Notes: generated by a model not told the origin, from the letters alone. DNA of 64,000 nucleotides from Sphaerulina vaccinii (GCA_022570795.1 JAKUDP010000006.1:1674001-1738000); one strand, 5' to 3'; shown: positions 23,665 through 34,133, numbered from the stretch's first letter. Program-made: numbers and translations.

Positions 23665-24910
23665 ATGGCGACGCTCGGAGCTGCCTCGAAAAAGCACAAA
23701 GTCGCCATTATCGGATCAGGCAATTGGGGCACGACGATCGCCAAAGTGGCAGCAGAGAACACGAAAGCGCATCCCGAAATCTTCGAACAAGATGTGCAAA
23801 TGTGGGTGTTTGAGGAGACTGTCACCGTCGACGACAAGCAGCAGAAGCTTACTGAAGTCATCAACTCCAAGCATGAAAACGTCAAATACCTGCCGAATGT
23901 GCCTATACCGACGAACATTATTGCCAACCCGGATATCGTAGACTCCGCCAAGGACGCTACAATATTGATCTTCAACCTCCCACATCAGTTCATTGCAAGA
24001 ACATGCGATCAGCTCAAAGGGCATATCGTGCCTTTTGCAAGAGGAATCAGCTGTATCAAGGGCGTGGAAGTCACAGAGAGCGAATGTCACTTGTTCAGTG
24101 ACAGCATTGGTCAGAAGCTGGGAATCTACTGCGGAGCCTTGAGTGGAGCCAACATTGCGACTGAAGTTGCGCTGGAGAAGTGGTCAGAAACGACGGTAGC
24201 CTACGATCCACCGGGAATGGACAGCAGACAACAGACACCAGTAGGCTCAAGACGAGGATCAGAGAGTGAGATCGGAGACAAGAACACAAAGCTACAGGTA
24301 TGTCTCCGTCCAGACAATACTGACTGAGGTGCTATGCTAACTCTCCTAGGCACTTCCGGCTGAGTACCCTCCTCTGAACCACACCAACATCAAGAAGCTC
24401 TTCCATCGCCCCTACTTCCACGTCCGCATGGTCCACGACGTGGCAGGTGTGTCCCTCGGCGGAGCTCTCAAGAACGTCGTTGCCCTCGCAGCAGGCTGGG
24501 TCGACGGACTAGGCTGGGGCGACAATGCCAAAGCAGCTGTCATGCGAGTAGGAATCATGGAAGAGGTCAAGTTCGGCAAGACCTTCTTCAACACTGTCCG
24601 TACCGAGACGTTCACAGAAGAGTCCTGCGGCGTGGCAGACATGATCACTTCATGCTCAGGAGGAAGGAACTTCCGGTGCGCGAAGATGTCAGTGAAGGAA
24701 GGAAAGTCCATCGACGAGATCGAGGAGAGAGAACTTAATGGTCAAAAGCTCCAAGGAACCAGCACAGCATACGAGGTCAACGCATTTTTGAAGAAAGAGG
24801 GCAAAGAACAGGACTTTCCGCTCTTTACGGCTGTTTACAACATTCTGGCTGGAAACAAAAAACCCGAAGATATCCCCGATTTGATCGAAAACCGAGGCGA
24901 CAGCGAGTAG
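23665..24910 (+). CDS. GPD1: Glycerol-3-phosphate dehydrogenase (NAD+)
   Basis: Reduces dihydroxyacetone phosphate to sn-glycerol 3-phosphate with NADH; it supplies glycerol for osmotic balance and lipid backbones. Exons 23665-24297 and 24350-24910 with a 52-nt intron give 397 aa. Marks: Rossmann GSGNWGTTIAKV at residue 17, VFNLPHQFI, CGALSGANIATEVA (active-site Lys region), VAGVSLGGALKNVVALAAG and SCSGGRNFRCAKMS. An insert of about 30 residues before ALPAEYPPLN is shared with other filamentous fungi. I chose the ATG at 23665 because it has A at -3 and G at +4. An in-frame ATG at 23491 has T at -3 and would add 58 residues rich in Arg, Ser and Thr with almost no acidic residues, like a mitochondrial presequence. 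Both starts could be used. Confidence 0.94.
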
Positions 24911-25201
24911 GACAGCACCAAATCAGCCGAGATTCCGAAACGGAGAAAGCTCGAAAAGTACGACTCATTCACTAACGAGTCGATAGGCGTGGAATCGGTG
25001 GGAGTAGCAGCCAGCGAGGTCAGCGAGTGGGAGATGTTCGAGCGAGCAGGCTTTGAGCATCAGCATCGTGGTGATGATGTTGGCGAGATCCCAATGCCAA
25101 CGATGATTGACGACTCCTTCAAGGCACAGCTAGTCCTTGGAGACACGGTCTGGGAGGGTGTTATCGTTGACGGGCTCATCAATTGGACGGAAATGGCGTG
25201 A
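24911..25201 (+). other. Open in-frame extension after the GPD1 stop codon
   Basis: Directly after the TAG of GPD1 the same frame stays open for 96 codons to a TGA at 25199-25201. The translation has protein-like composition, with PKRRKLEKYDSF near its start and EVSEWEMFERAGFEHQH in the middle. It has an ATG only from its 43rd codon (WEM). It may be a 3' UTR that is open by chance, a readthrough tail, or a leftover exon of another gene. The stop context TAG-GAC is not the leaky TGA-CTA known from fungal peroxisomal readthrough. Confidence 0.25.
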
Positions 25202-25309
25202 ACGTCTCTCCGGAAGAGAGGCGACCATGCCAGGGAAGGGTGCTCGGAGGCATGAGCCGGAGCGTGCGTGAGAATGGAGAAGCTTACCTACCTAGAGACC
25301 TGAGAGAAG

Positions 25310-25359
25310 AAGCGCATTTCCTATGGATAGAGGGAAGCGCATTTCCTATGGATAGAGGG
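25310..25359. repeat. Two-copy 25-bp tandem repeat
   Basis: Unit AAGCGCATTTCCTATGGATAGAGGG at 25310-25334 and again, identical, at 25335-25359. Just after it comes AGCAATCTATGAAGTATCGC, which also follows the second tandem repeat near 26 kb. Perfect identity suggests a recent slip or duplication. Confidence 0.95.
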
Positions 25360-25609
25360 AAGCAGAGCAATCTATGAAGTATCGCCAGACTATGAGCAAT
25401 GACAGATCATACCTATGACTCGGTCTCCTCTCGCGACGCTCCCTGCTGATCTTCCAAGCTCTCTCGGTACCCAACGTCAGCTATGCCACTCAGGTCACTG
25501 TCGCTGTAATGAGGCATGGCATCAGCAGTTCGGAGAAACTTGCACTAGCGTCCAAGAAGAGCCGCACGTAAGCATGTAGACAAGACCTTGATAAGGCATC
25601 GAAAAGAAA

Positions 25610-25692
25610 CAAAAAACAATCGCCCTCGACCGAAGGTCGGATTCGAACACACTCACTCTGCTAACAGCAGATCTGTCAACCTGTTAGGTTGA
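25610..25692. other. Triple-hairpin element with B-box-like motif on the minus strand
   Basis: Three perfect inverted repeats with 3-nt loops lie within 66 bp: 25627-25639 (5-bp stem, loop GAA), 25657-25671 (6-bp stem TCTGCT/AGCAGA, loop AAC) and 25676-25692 (7-bp stem TCAACCT/AGGTTGA, loop GTT). The last two can also refold, since CTAACAG at 25661-25667 pairs with CTGTTAG at 25681-25687. Read on the minus strand, 25639-25648 is GTTCGAATCC, a near-consensus tRNA B-box, followed after about 20 nt by a T6 run suitable as a Pol III terminator. I could not fold an intact tRNA, because the T-stem does not pair. A tRNA-derived relic or small Pol III RNA is possible. Confidence 0.4.
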
Positions 25693-25943
25693 ATGTTATA
25701 TAGTCCGCAACACAGGCATTACTAGACAGCGACGACTTACTGCTTGCGCTACCAAGAGTGAAGACGACTGTTGATGGGTTTATGTTCCGAGACACTGATG
25801 TACCTTGCTTTCTCGCTCTGGAGTGAAGGGGCGTCGAGTCCGAAGCAGCGAGATCTTCCGTAGTCGAAGACTGCTACGGAGAGTACTTGGGGGTCTGGAG
25901 GAGAGTCTGGACAACGTCGTGTAAGACCTTTTAAGGACACAAG

Positions 25944-26030
25944 ACTGATTATGAACAGAGGTCATTACAGCAACTGATTATGAACAGAGGTCATTACAGC
26001 AACTGATTATGAACAGAGGTCATTACAGCA
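25944..26030. repeat. Three-copy 29-bp tandem repeat
   Basis: The unit begins ACTGATTATGAACAGAGG and starts at 25944, 25973 and 26002; period 29 bp, copies identical. The array ends in AGCAATCTATGAAGTATCGC, the same tag that follows the 25-bp repeat 660 bp upstream. Confidence 0.95.
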
Positions 26031-26089
26031 ATCTATGAAGTATCGCTAAACTAAGAAACAAGCAAGATGTTATGATATCTCTTCCAAGA

Positions 26090-27959
26090 TCATTGCAATT
26101 TCATCTTCTTCAAAACATCATTCCTCGCAGACCAACTCCTCCACCTCTTCCCGTAAACATACATCGGAACAGTAGTCAAACAAATCACAACTTGCACGAT
26201 TCCCACTTTGTTGAAAGTCGGCTTGATTCCCGCCGCCACAAGCCAGTCATATCCAGACCAAGTAAGTCCAAACGAGAAAATGTTCTTAAACACCAACTCG
26301 CAAGTAAAACCTTCGATCGCCAGTTCCGGGTATGCGTCCACGATGTAGAGAGCTGCGGAGACGGCTCCGAGTACCATCCCAGCGACTTCGACGCCGAAGA
26401 AAAAGTCCGGCCAAAACCAGCCGTATTTCGATGTATCATTACTCGTGATACCGAAGCCGATTATACCGGCTACGCCGAGTATGAGCATCGGAATCACCAT
26501 GAGCATACGGAATTCCGGCTCATAAATCCCTCCATTCCATTTCGTACATCTAATCATAAACCCATCACCCATCAAGCCCGCGATAGCTGTTCCTACGAGT
26601 GCTCCGACAAAGGCTCCGGTGTACATGTATCCTGTTTCGACTTCGTTGAACCATAAGGGTGCTCCTAACATGATGGCGGCGAGGACGATTCCTATGAGGA
26701 CTGTCCAGCCTATCATCATGCCTTGAATTAGACAGGCCCAGAGAAAACTGGGGTGGAAGAAGAGGGGCAAAGGGCGCACGAGGATGGCGAAGAAGTTTTC
26801 GTGGGTTTTGCGGCCGTTGGTGAGCTGTAAGTGTTCGCGGGTTAGGAAGTGGAAGTCGGTGTATTGGTGGATATTCTGGTCGGTAGGGGTCTTGTCGGTG
26901 CTGTTGTTTCGGGCTTCGGTTGTGGTGTTTGATTCGTCTTTTTCGGGTTTGAAAGTTTCGCTGTAGTTGTGGGCATTGCCATTAGTCTCGCGAAGTTCGT
27001 GGCTTGAGCTGGAGCGGTTCGCGTCGTTGTCGTAGTTCAGCTCTCGCTGGAGTTGAGGGTCTCGGACGTAGGCTGTTTCTGGGCAGTAGAGGATTACAGC
27101 AGGTAGGAGAGCAAAGGTGAAGATCCCGATGAAGTAGAACGTCCAAGGCCAGCCGAGTTTGTGGGTCATGATTCCTACGATGACTGGAGTGAAGAAGGCT
27201 CCTCCGAATAGACAGAGATTGGTCAAGGCCATGCGTTTGGCACGTTCGTGAACAAAGTATAACTCTCCCACTGTGACATTGACCAGAGCTTCGAAAGGTG
27301 CCAGACCGACTCCTTGGAAGAAGCGAGCTGCTGCTAGGGAGTTATAGTTCTTGCCGCTTGCACCACCCCATATTGAGGAGATGATAATGATTACTGTTCC
27401 GAGGACGTAGAGATGGCGGCTGCCCCAGACTCGAGCACTGGCGACGAAGATGAAGCCTGCTATTCCTACACCGAGGAGATGCCATCCTGTCAAGAGTGCG
27501 ATCTTGGTAAAGCTCTCCTTGAAGTGGAGGGTCAAGGTGAGGGTATTCGCAGCGAGAAGTGGTGATAGAGTCGATGCGATGAGTGACAGCGCGCAGAGGA
27601 CTCCACATATCACATCACGCTTCCAGAGTGGCCAGTTCTGTATACCATCTTAGCCATATGTCTCTCTCATGTATAGGTATCTCTTTCTCCATACCAGCGG
27701 ATCTTTCGGGTCATCGCTAGGCTGTGGCACCAATATCACTCCCTTCTTACTCTTCTTCAACTTCGATAGATCGTTGCCTCGTGCGAGAGAAGCCACAGGA
27801 TCGAGATCCTCGAGTGTCGACGTGCCTACAGTACACAGAATGGGATCAATAAGCTTGTCCTACCCGTTTCTCTTGGACTGTACAGCAAAGAATAATGGAG
27901 GCGCTAGACTTACCAGGCACGTGGGCCATCTTATTGTCTTCCAGCACTCCTAGACCCAT
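26090..27959 (-). CDS. MFS transporter (fungal DHA-like)
   Basis: Three exons, 27959-27914, 27825-27695 and 27637-26090, with introns of 88 and 57 nt, give 574 aa. The spliced N-terminus reads MGLGVLEDNKMAHVPGT and then LVPQPSDDPKDPLNWPLWKRD, a leader and pre-TM1 signature common to one large fungal MFS group. About 12 membrane segments follow, including ARVWGSRHLYVLG (loop 2-3) and FFQGVGLAPFEALVNVTVGELYFVHER (TM4-5). A long hydrophilic loop rich in Asn, Thr and Ser splits the two halves (ETNGNAHNYSE...TDKTPTDQN). Plasma membrane is expected. The group includes drug and small-metabolite exporters; the substrate is unknown. No biosynthetic cluster surrounds it. Confidence 0.86.
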
Positions 27960-29507
27960 CTTGTCGTCTACCTACTCACAACATGTATACGTGAAAGATG
28001 AAGGAAAGACGCCACAACGCCTGCAGTCGTCGTCGTCCGCACTTCTTGTACCACGACTCATCAGCGCGAGCAAACCCTCGTCGCACATCCCACCCAACCG
28101 CAGCGTCGCAGCCAGCCACGGTAGCCGATCTGGAGTAGCTTCTCGCTCTGGCCAGGGCTCAAAAAGCCAATTTGGTCACGGCATATCGCGGCCTTTTCCG
28201 CAAGTGCCGTGGAGCTATACAGCAAGGCGGATATGTGTAGAAGATGTAGTAGAGCTCTTCTAATCTACTCGAGGCTTCAGGTGCTTGAGAAGCCTGTAGA
28301 AGGCCGATTTTGGTGCGAAGATGTCCAAATTCGAGCTTTGTATGCAGAAATTACACCAATCACTTGCCCTGCTACCTCACCAACATCCCTCCTCGTGGCT
28401 ACCTTGTCGGATGCTAATATCGGCGTCAACTCATCCACGAGCTTTCCATCCGGACTGTCACGCCAAGGTGGTGGATCTCAGCACTACCGGAGCAGCAATC
28501 ACCACTACCGGAGCAGCATTACATCCGGTAACTTATGTCACGCAACTGGCCCAACGAGGCATGCTTTGAACAAGTCTCGCTGTAAAGACAGACCGGCGAT
28601 GAGGAGCACAAGCATAGATGTGATCATAGACGAGGAAGCTCGTGAAGAATACGACCGAAACGACGACATGGAATAGAGCTGACATCGAATATTCGAGAAG
28701 CGCTCAAGTCACGACGGTGGTTCGGCCGCGATCAAGTGTGCCAGCAGCATCGCCCTCTCTCAAGGGCATCGCCATCGACAACGCCTTCATTCGAGGACAC
28801 CAATTAAATCGCCGCCATCGCCATCAGGCGCCATCACTGCCACCAAGTCGTTGACATATGTGAATGTCTGTACTCCCTTCTCGGACACGTTGTACCCATC
28901 GCCATACTGAAATGACCCATCGAATACACGCTTCCTATAATCCAGGAGAATCGCTCTAGAGCACCACGCCCTCCGAAGAGGACTGGCAACATACACCTTG
29001 GAGGCAACCACAAAGGGCTGCCTTGATGCATGTCGTGGCTGGCGCTCATCTTTTTGATGTCTTTTCGAAGAGGAGCGCGAGGGCAGAAAATCTTAAGTAC
29101 TGCAAATTCGCAGTGCGGGAGCGCTAGCGGGAGCCAAGATATTGTATGGTGCCTCAGGTGTTGGATCGAAGCGCCGACACGCTCGTTTCTCGCAGAATTT
29201 CGTGGACTGCGACAATGACATGAAACGACACTGCGACTTTGGAGCAGTCTGAGCCAGACAACATGAAGGTGGAAAACAGCTTATAATACCCACAGCAGCA
29301 GTTCTGCCGCACCACATCCAGCACCAGGTCAAGTGTGACTCTTCCTTTTCCGCGCGTTTCTCTTAACCCACAGAAGACAGCAACAGCATAACGACAGAGA
29401 CGAGACGACGACAGCGTTGATCGCTTCAAGACAATCATTCAGGCTCCGAGATCCTTCACATTCGCTTCGAGATCGCGGCCGAAAGCAAGTTCTAATCCTG
29501 GCAACCC
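27960..29507. other. Intergenic region of about 1.5 kb
   Basis: The region lies between divergent MFS and CAP genes. The longest open stretch (28209-28676, plus) does not start at an ATG and has no recognised motif. A minus-strand frame at 28787-29011 also lacks an ATG. A 16-bp direct repeat (CACTACCGGAGCAGCA) occurs at 28482-28497 and 28503-28518. Nothing else is supported. Confidence 0.5.
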
Positions 29508-30332
29508 ATGCCATCAGCTCGAAATATGCAAGGCACGACATCATTTCGCGTACTGGTTGCGCTTGCCGTACTTTTCGCGGCCGGTGTGACTGCAAGAAGT
29601 ACCATTACAAGTACTTCGACAACCACACTTGCACCAACTACGATAACAATAACTTTGCTGTATGCTTCTTCAAGTCTTACCACCACATTTTCACCCAAAG
29701 CATATGCTGCGCTGGCCGCAGTTTCAGAAACGACAAGCTTGCGAATTCCCAAGGCAACATCGACAGTAACTCAAACGACAACGATTGGCAGCATGGCAAC
29801 GCCATCTCTCAAGAGCGAAGTTCTCAATAGCACAAACTACTACCGCTCTCAACACCAAGCAGATCCAGTAGTGTGGAATGACACACTAGCCGACTACGCC
29901 AAAGACTACGCGAAAGGCTGCGTCTGGAAACACTCTGGTGGCCCATACGGAGAGAATCTTGCCGCCAACTTCGAGAACACAACTCTAGCAATCGATGCTT
30001 GGGGTAACGAGGAGAAGAAATACAACTACGCCAAGAGGAAGTTTACGGAGTCAAATGGACATTTCACTCAGCTGGTCTGGCAAAATACGACGGATGTGGG
30101 TTGTGCTGTCATTCAGTGTGATAGCGACTCGGTAAAGGGAGCGTATTTGGTCTGCGAGTACTATCCGCCTGGGAACGTTAAGGATGAGTTCAAGTGGAAT
30201 GTGGGCAAACCGGGGATTAGTGAGGATGGGACTTTGGGATTTGGGAGTGCAGGTACGAAGAGTAGGAGTGGGAGAGGTGCCTCAGTGCTGGCACTGATAG
30301 CTTTCTCGATCATGTTGGCGTCCGTTGTTTGA
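29508..30332 (+). CDS. Secreted CAP/PR-1 (SCP) family protein, probably GPI-anchored
   Basis: Single exon, 274 aa. The N-terminal hydrophobic stretch RVLVALAVLFAAGVTA is a signal peptide, likely cut near residue 29. A Thr/Ser-rich region follows (residues 30-95), suited to O-glycosylation. The CAP domain spans about residues 105-230: LNSTNYYRSQHQADPVVW, the CAP1 signature GHFTQLVWQNT and the CAP2 signature YLVCEYYPPGNV. The putative metal/catalytic His residues of the CAP cavity are present (H in KHSGGPYGEN and in GHFTQ). The tail is Gly/Ser-rich, then hydrophobic to the end (VLALIAFSIMLASVV), as for a GPI anchor. Yeast Pry proteins of this family bind sterols and fatty acids; in pathogens, members act as secreted factors. 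Role here is inferred only. Confidence 0.9.
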   Translation: MPSARNMQGTTSFRVLVALAVLFAAGVTARSTITSTSTTTLAPTTITITLLYASSSLTTTFSPKAYAALAAVSETTSLRIPKATSTVTQTTTIGSMATPSLKSEVLNSTNYYRSQHQADPVVWNDTLADYAKDYAKGCVWKHSGGPYGENLAANFENTTLAIDAWGNEEKKYNYAKRKFTESNGHFTQLVWQNTTDVGCAVIQCDSDSVKGAYLVCEYYPPGNVKDEFKWNVGKPGISEDGTLGFGSAGTKSRSGRGASVLALIAFSIMLASVV

Positions 30333-30845
30333 GAGTGGGTGTTGCATTAGCGGGCGTGGTGTTTGTTGTTCAGCGAAAGATACCCAATGAGCGAGCGAGT
30401 CTTGCCGCGTTGTCTTTATGGATGGGAGGAGCGATACCAATGCTATGCAAACGAGACCAAATTGCAGGACGACGACCAAGGTGGCGAAGGAACCACAGAT
30501 AGAATAGAAGGCTCTCAGATTCATCTCTCTGTGTCTTATCCAACCTGCTCGCCACGTGAGTTCGTGTGACTTCCGCAAATGAAACTACGAAATTCTCCAT
30601 CTTTCCTCTTTGCTCTCTACAACAACGACACCTCAGAATATTCCATGACATTTGACTGTCAATCACGAGATCGCAGACACCTCAGCACATGCACATCACA
30701 TCAGCTTGTACCATCGCGCTCGGCATGGCTCCGGCTACGATATGTGGTTACACAAGCATTGTCGAACGCAGCTCTGGACGCGACTTCAGCAGCGACATGC
30801 CATGAAATACTAGATTCGCGGTAATATCGCGACTATCAGACAACT
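30333..30845. other. Intergenic region
   Basis: About 510 bp between two plus-strand genes. Only short ORFs; nothing supported. Confidence 0.5.
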
Positions 30846-32138
30846 ATGAAAGCATTCATCCGGTCCTTACGGCAATTTCCTCGGACAACATATACCCTGC
30901 GAGACTTGCGACACCACAGCTTCACCGACAGAGCTTTCAGTGTGTTTCATCGGGAAAATGCTGATAAGAGAATCCCGAACCCGTTTCTCAAGCCTACGAT
31001 CGAGATTCGTAATGATGGAGGCGAACACGAAGAGCTGGAAGACCGAAATTCAAAAGAGGAGATAGCAGCGTGGCTAAGAGAAAGATCTCCCATCAAACAC
31101 TCCGCAGAATACGACCAGTCGTATCCTCTCGATGATGTTCGCAACGTAGCTTCAGTTGTCGAGTTCGAATCACTCGCAGAGCAAGGCAAGGCTGGCGCGC
31201 CCGAAGCTATGCTACTTCTTGCTAGATCACAGAAAGACGTCTGGGACATGCCTATTGAGGAACAGCGCATCATCGCAGGTCAAGTGGGGGCTGGGCGTAT
31301 ACTGGAGTGGTTGCTCGGGACGAATCATCGGTATTGGGACAGCACTCTGCGTCGAGATCTGATAGACGTCCTTTGCTGGCATCTAGAAGCGGAGGGTGTG
31401 AGCGACTCTGCGGTTTAATGGATCTGTGCCTGGTACACGACTCCTGAGCTGCAAAACGGGGCCGTGAAACACTTCAATCCTTACCAAAAAGACGAAGTGA
31501 TCAGGTGGCCTTTATATATGACTAACTCACTGCTTCAGGCGAAATTGTACTGGGCTGAAGATGGAACGGCGAACAATGCCATACAATACTGTTTGAGCAT
31601 ATGCGAAGGGCCTATTGGGCAGGCCATCAACACTGAACTGGTCACAATGCCACTTCGACAAGCGCTGCTGCGGGACCAATGCTTGCCTTGCTCAGCTCGC
31701 CTCTTTGACCGGTTTCATGCAGCAATGGATACGGGAAAGATGAAGCATGACTCCCTAAAACGACATAAGCTTTGGGGACACCGCCGCCTCCAGGCTGGCA
31801 ACATGCTCTGCCACCCTGCCAAAGCCGATGCCGAATCAACGCTGCAGATGTTTCGTGAAGACATCGTTCCGACAAAGTGGCTGAGTGACAAACAGAAGTG
31901 GGACCTAGCCAACCAATCCCTGCGAGCGGCATATCTCCTGCGACTCGAGGGCAGATTGAGCGATGCTTCGTTCCTGAAGGAGGTCAGTCAAAGACTGCAT
32001 CCTAAGCCTTGGAGCGTGCGCCGTCGGCTTTACGACGTCTGGCGCAAGGACCCCAAGTTAGCTGGCATCCATGCCCGAAGTCCATATACTCGAGACGTGG
32101 AAGCTTTCGGTGCAATGAGAGCTAGCCAGTGGACCTAG
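30846..32138 (+). CDS. Unrecognised protein with mitochondrial-type leader; in-frame stop or 51-nt intron
   Basis: The reading frame from 30846 stays open to 31415, meets one TAA (31416-31418) and then stays open in the same frame to 32138. A 51-nt stretch, 31398-31448, begins GTGAGC and ends GAG; removing it deletes the TAA and keeps frame, giving 413 aa. The acceptor is weak and no good branch site is seen, so a nonsense mutation remains possible. The N-terminus is basic and poor in acid (FIRSLRQFPRTTYTLRDLRHH), like a mitochondrial presequence. The rest is helical: AGAPEAMLLLARSQKDVW early and SLRAAYLLRLEGRLSDASFLKEV late, reminiscent of TPR/Sel1-like repeats, though I cannot assign a family. 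Function unknown. Confidence 0.55.
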
Positions 32139-32836
32139 CAGTGAAGCTGAGCAGACAGCGCTCGATGCGCGAGTAGCACTCTTGGCTCATGTCTATGCTA
32201 GGCAAAGTCAAAGGGAATTGCCATAGAGACCATAGCTCGCCAGGAGCACTGCGCCGCATCCCCGAGAGCCTTACAGACTATGTAGGCCTAATATTGGCTA
32301 ATTGTGTTGGGTATCTGAAACCCGCTCAGAAGGCTAGAAGGCCTGACAGGACTGGCACGGTTATGGTCCCAGTCTGGTTGTGAAGAAATCCTCCGTCGAG
32401 CACGAACAAGTTACACTGCCTGCAATGGTACCTGATATCGTGAACAATGACAGCATGAGGCGCCGGCCATATGCACGCCATTTCGAGATGAGTGTAGAGA
32501 TTTGGATCAATCTAGCTCACGTCTAGCTTGACCCGCCAAGCCTGCGTCGAGAATTCACTCATATGCGAGGCCCACACTTCGTCGTCTGCGTCTTCCTTTC
32601 TGGCAAGAACAGACACGCAAGGCTTACGGCAGACCTGCCTCACTAAGCTCCCAGCCGGCAAACCGAAGCTAAGTGACTTTTGAGTTTGTAGACTACCGCA
32701 GGACTAGGGAGGGGTAAACACATGGCAAACAGACGTCACTCTTCACAAATAAGTATGCAGCTCATATGCTTGACGTTGGAGACATTTTTACCTATCACTT
32801 CAATCTCAAGCACCAGCATTCGATCCTCATCCAGCC
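32139..32836. other. Intergenic region
   Basis: About 700 bp between two plus-strand genes. No supported gene, RNA or repeat; it should contain the promoter of the epoxide hydrolase. Confidence 0.5.
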
Positions 32837-33916
32837 ATGGCAGCACAACAAATCTCCAATATGGACAAGCTCCAACACAAGTCGATCATAACATCACCAC
32901 ACAATCTCACGTACAGCTACTACCTATCACCAAACTTCAATCAAAAGCTTAACAAAGATGTCCCAACACTCATGTTCCTGCACGGCTACCCAGACGACGC
33001 TTATATGTGGGCCGGCGCAATTCCAACCTTTCTCTCACTACCGTACCCTTTCATTGTCTTGGACCTCCTCGGTTTCGGCCACTCCTCCAAGCCCTCCGAC
33101 GCACAATACTACAACTATCGAGCTCAAGCCAATAGCATAGCACAAATTCTCGACGCTGAGAAAGTCCCAAACAACGTAATCCCAATAGGTCACGACTGGG
33201 GTTCAGCTACTTCGCAACGCTTCTACCTATATCATAAAGAACGATGCATCGGTCTCAGTCTATTAAGTTTGGCATACCAAATACCAAGCGCAGAGAAATT
33301 CGACCTTAAGACTGCGAATGTCGAAACAGCTAAGCGCTTCGGCTACCCACAATGGGAGTACTGGAATTTCTTCACTCGACCCGACGCAGCGAATCTCATG
33401 AGAGAAAACATCGAACGCTTCTACGACGTCAATCACGGTTTCTACACTGACGAAGAAGGCCGAGATATCTGGATGAGAGAAATGTTCTGCGTCCCCAACG
33501 CCATGTACGATTACGTCGAAGGTCGCGGAAAATGGTCCGGAGGTAAACGCGTCGAACTCAAATCTTACGCTCGCGATCCTGTTCTCTTCCAACGATTCAA
33601 GGAACGAATGTCGAAAGATGGATTCGAAGGTCCTGTGCAGTACTATCATTCTTTGAAGAATAATACTATGTTGGAGGATGAGAAGGCTTTGGTTGGAAAG
33701 GAGAGTATTGACGTTCCGCTGCTCTATATCAGTCAGACTGGCGATTGGGTTTGTAGGAGTGATTTGATGGGTGATGCGAAGGAGAAGGGGTTGTTGAAGG
33801 GGGGTTTGGAGGAGAAGGTTGTTGAGGCGGGACATTGGGTGCTTTATGAGAAGCCGGAGGAGATTGCCAATATACTGAAGGAGTGGTTGGGGAGGAAGTT
33901 CCCCGTTAAGGTGTAG
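32837..33916 (+). CDS. Alpha/beta hydrolase, epoxide hydrolase type
   Basis: Single exon, 359 aa, a usual length for soluble epoxide hydrolases. Motifs in order: HGYPDDAYMW (HGxP oxyanion motif, residue about 48), LLGFGHSSKP, nucleophile elbow GHDWGSATSQ (Asp, residue about 119), acid region ISQTGDWVCRSDL, and catalytic His in AGHWVLYEKPEEI near the end. Asp rather than Ser at the elbow separates it from esterases; haloalkane dehalogenase is the other possibility. Such enzymes open epoxides to diols in detoxification or secondary metabolism. No targeting signal seen. Codon use shifts from AT-leaning at the 5' half to G-rich near the 3' end. No related pathway genes adjoin. Confidence 0.86.
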   Translation: MAAQQISNMDKLQHKSIITSPHNLTYSYYLSPNFNQKLNKDVPTLMFLHGYPDDAYMWAGAIPTFLSLPYPFIVLDLLGFGHSSKPSDAQYYNYRAQANSIAQILDAEKVPNNVIPIGHDWGSATSQRFYLYHKERCIGLSLLSLAYQIPSAEKFDLKTANVETAKRFGYPQWEYWNFFTRPDAANLMRENIERFYDVNHGFYTDEEGRDIWMREMFCVPNAMYDYVEGRGKWSGGKRVELKSYARDPVLFQRFKERMSKDGFEGPVQYYHSLKNNTMLEDEKALVGKESIDVPLLYISQTGDWVCRSDLMGDAKEKGLLKGGLEEKVVEAGHWVLYEKPEEIANILKEWLGRKFPVKV

Positions 33917-34133
33917 ATTCTTAGTAAAGGAAGCTCATAATAGGTACTCGTCGAAGTCCAGTTGCCAGCCAGCGCACTGCTAGACGCGCATCCTCGCGCG
34001 TGACGTCTGCAGCAAATTTGAGACTGATCTGCTGCGCCTTGTATACCGGGAAGAAGGCTTCTTCGCTCATTCACTGCGAGGCACCGTGTTGCAGCGTTGC
34101 GTGCGCCGGGAGCAACATGCTGCACGCCGCCAC

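Larger units (their letters stand above)
25202..26089. other. Repeat-rich intergenic gap
   Basis: No protein gene is supported. The gap holds two short tandem repeats and a cluster of hairpins (listed separately). It lies between convergent genes (GPD1 plus, MFS minus), so it is terminator-side DNA for both. Poly-A runs (25607-25618) break the otherwise mixed composition. Confidence 0.6.

Noticed and set aside
24908..24913. Peroxisomal readthrough signal at the GPD1 stop
   Set aside because: The context is TAG-GAC, not TGA-CTA, and the extension does not end in a PTS1-like tripeptide.
25610..25692. Intact tRNA gene on the minus strand
   Set aside because: The TTCGAATCC loop is present but the T-stem does not pair and no A-box or acceptor stem was found; kept only as a structured element.
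28209..28676. Plus-strand open frame with a CRRC motif, 155 codons
   Set aside because: It starts at GTG rather than ATG, and the Cys spacing fits no zinc-finger family.
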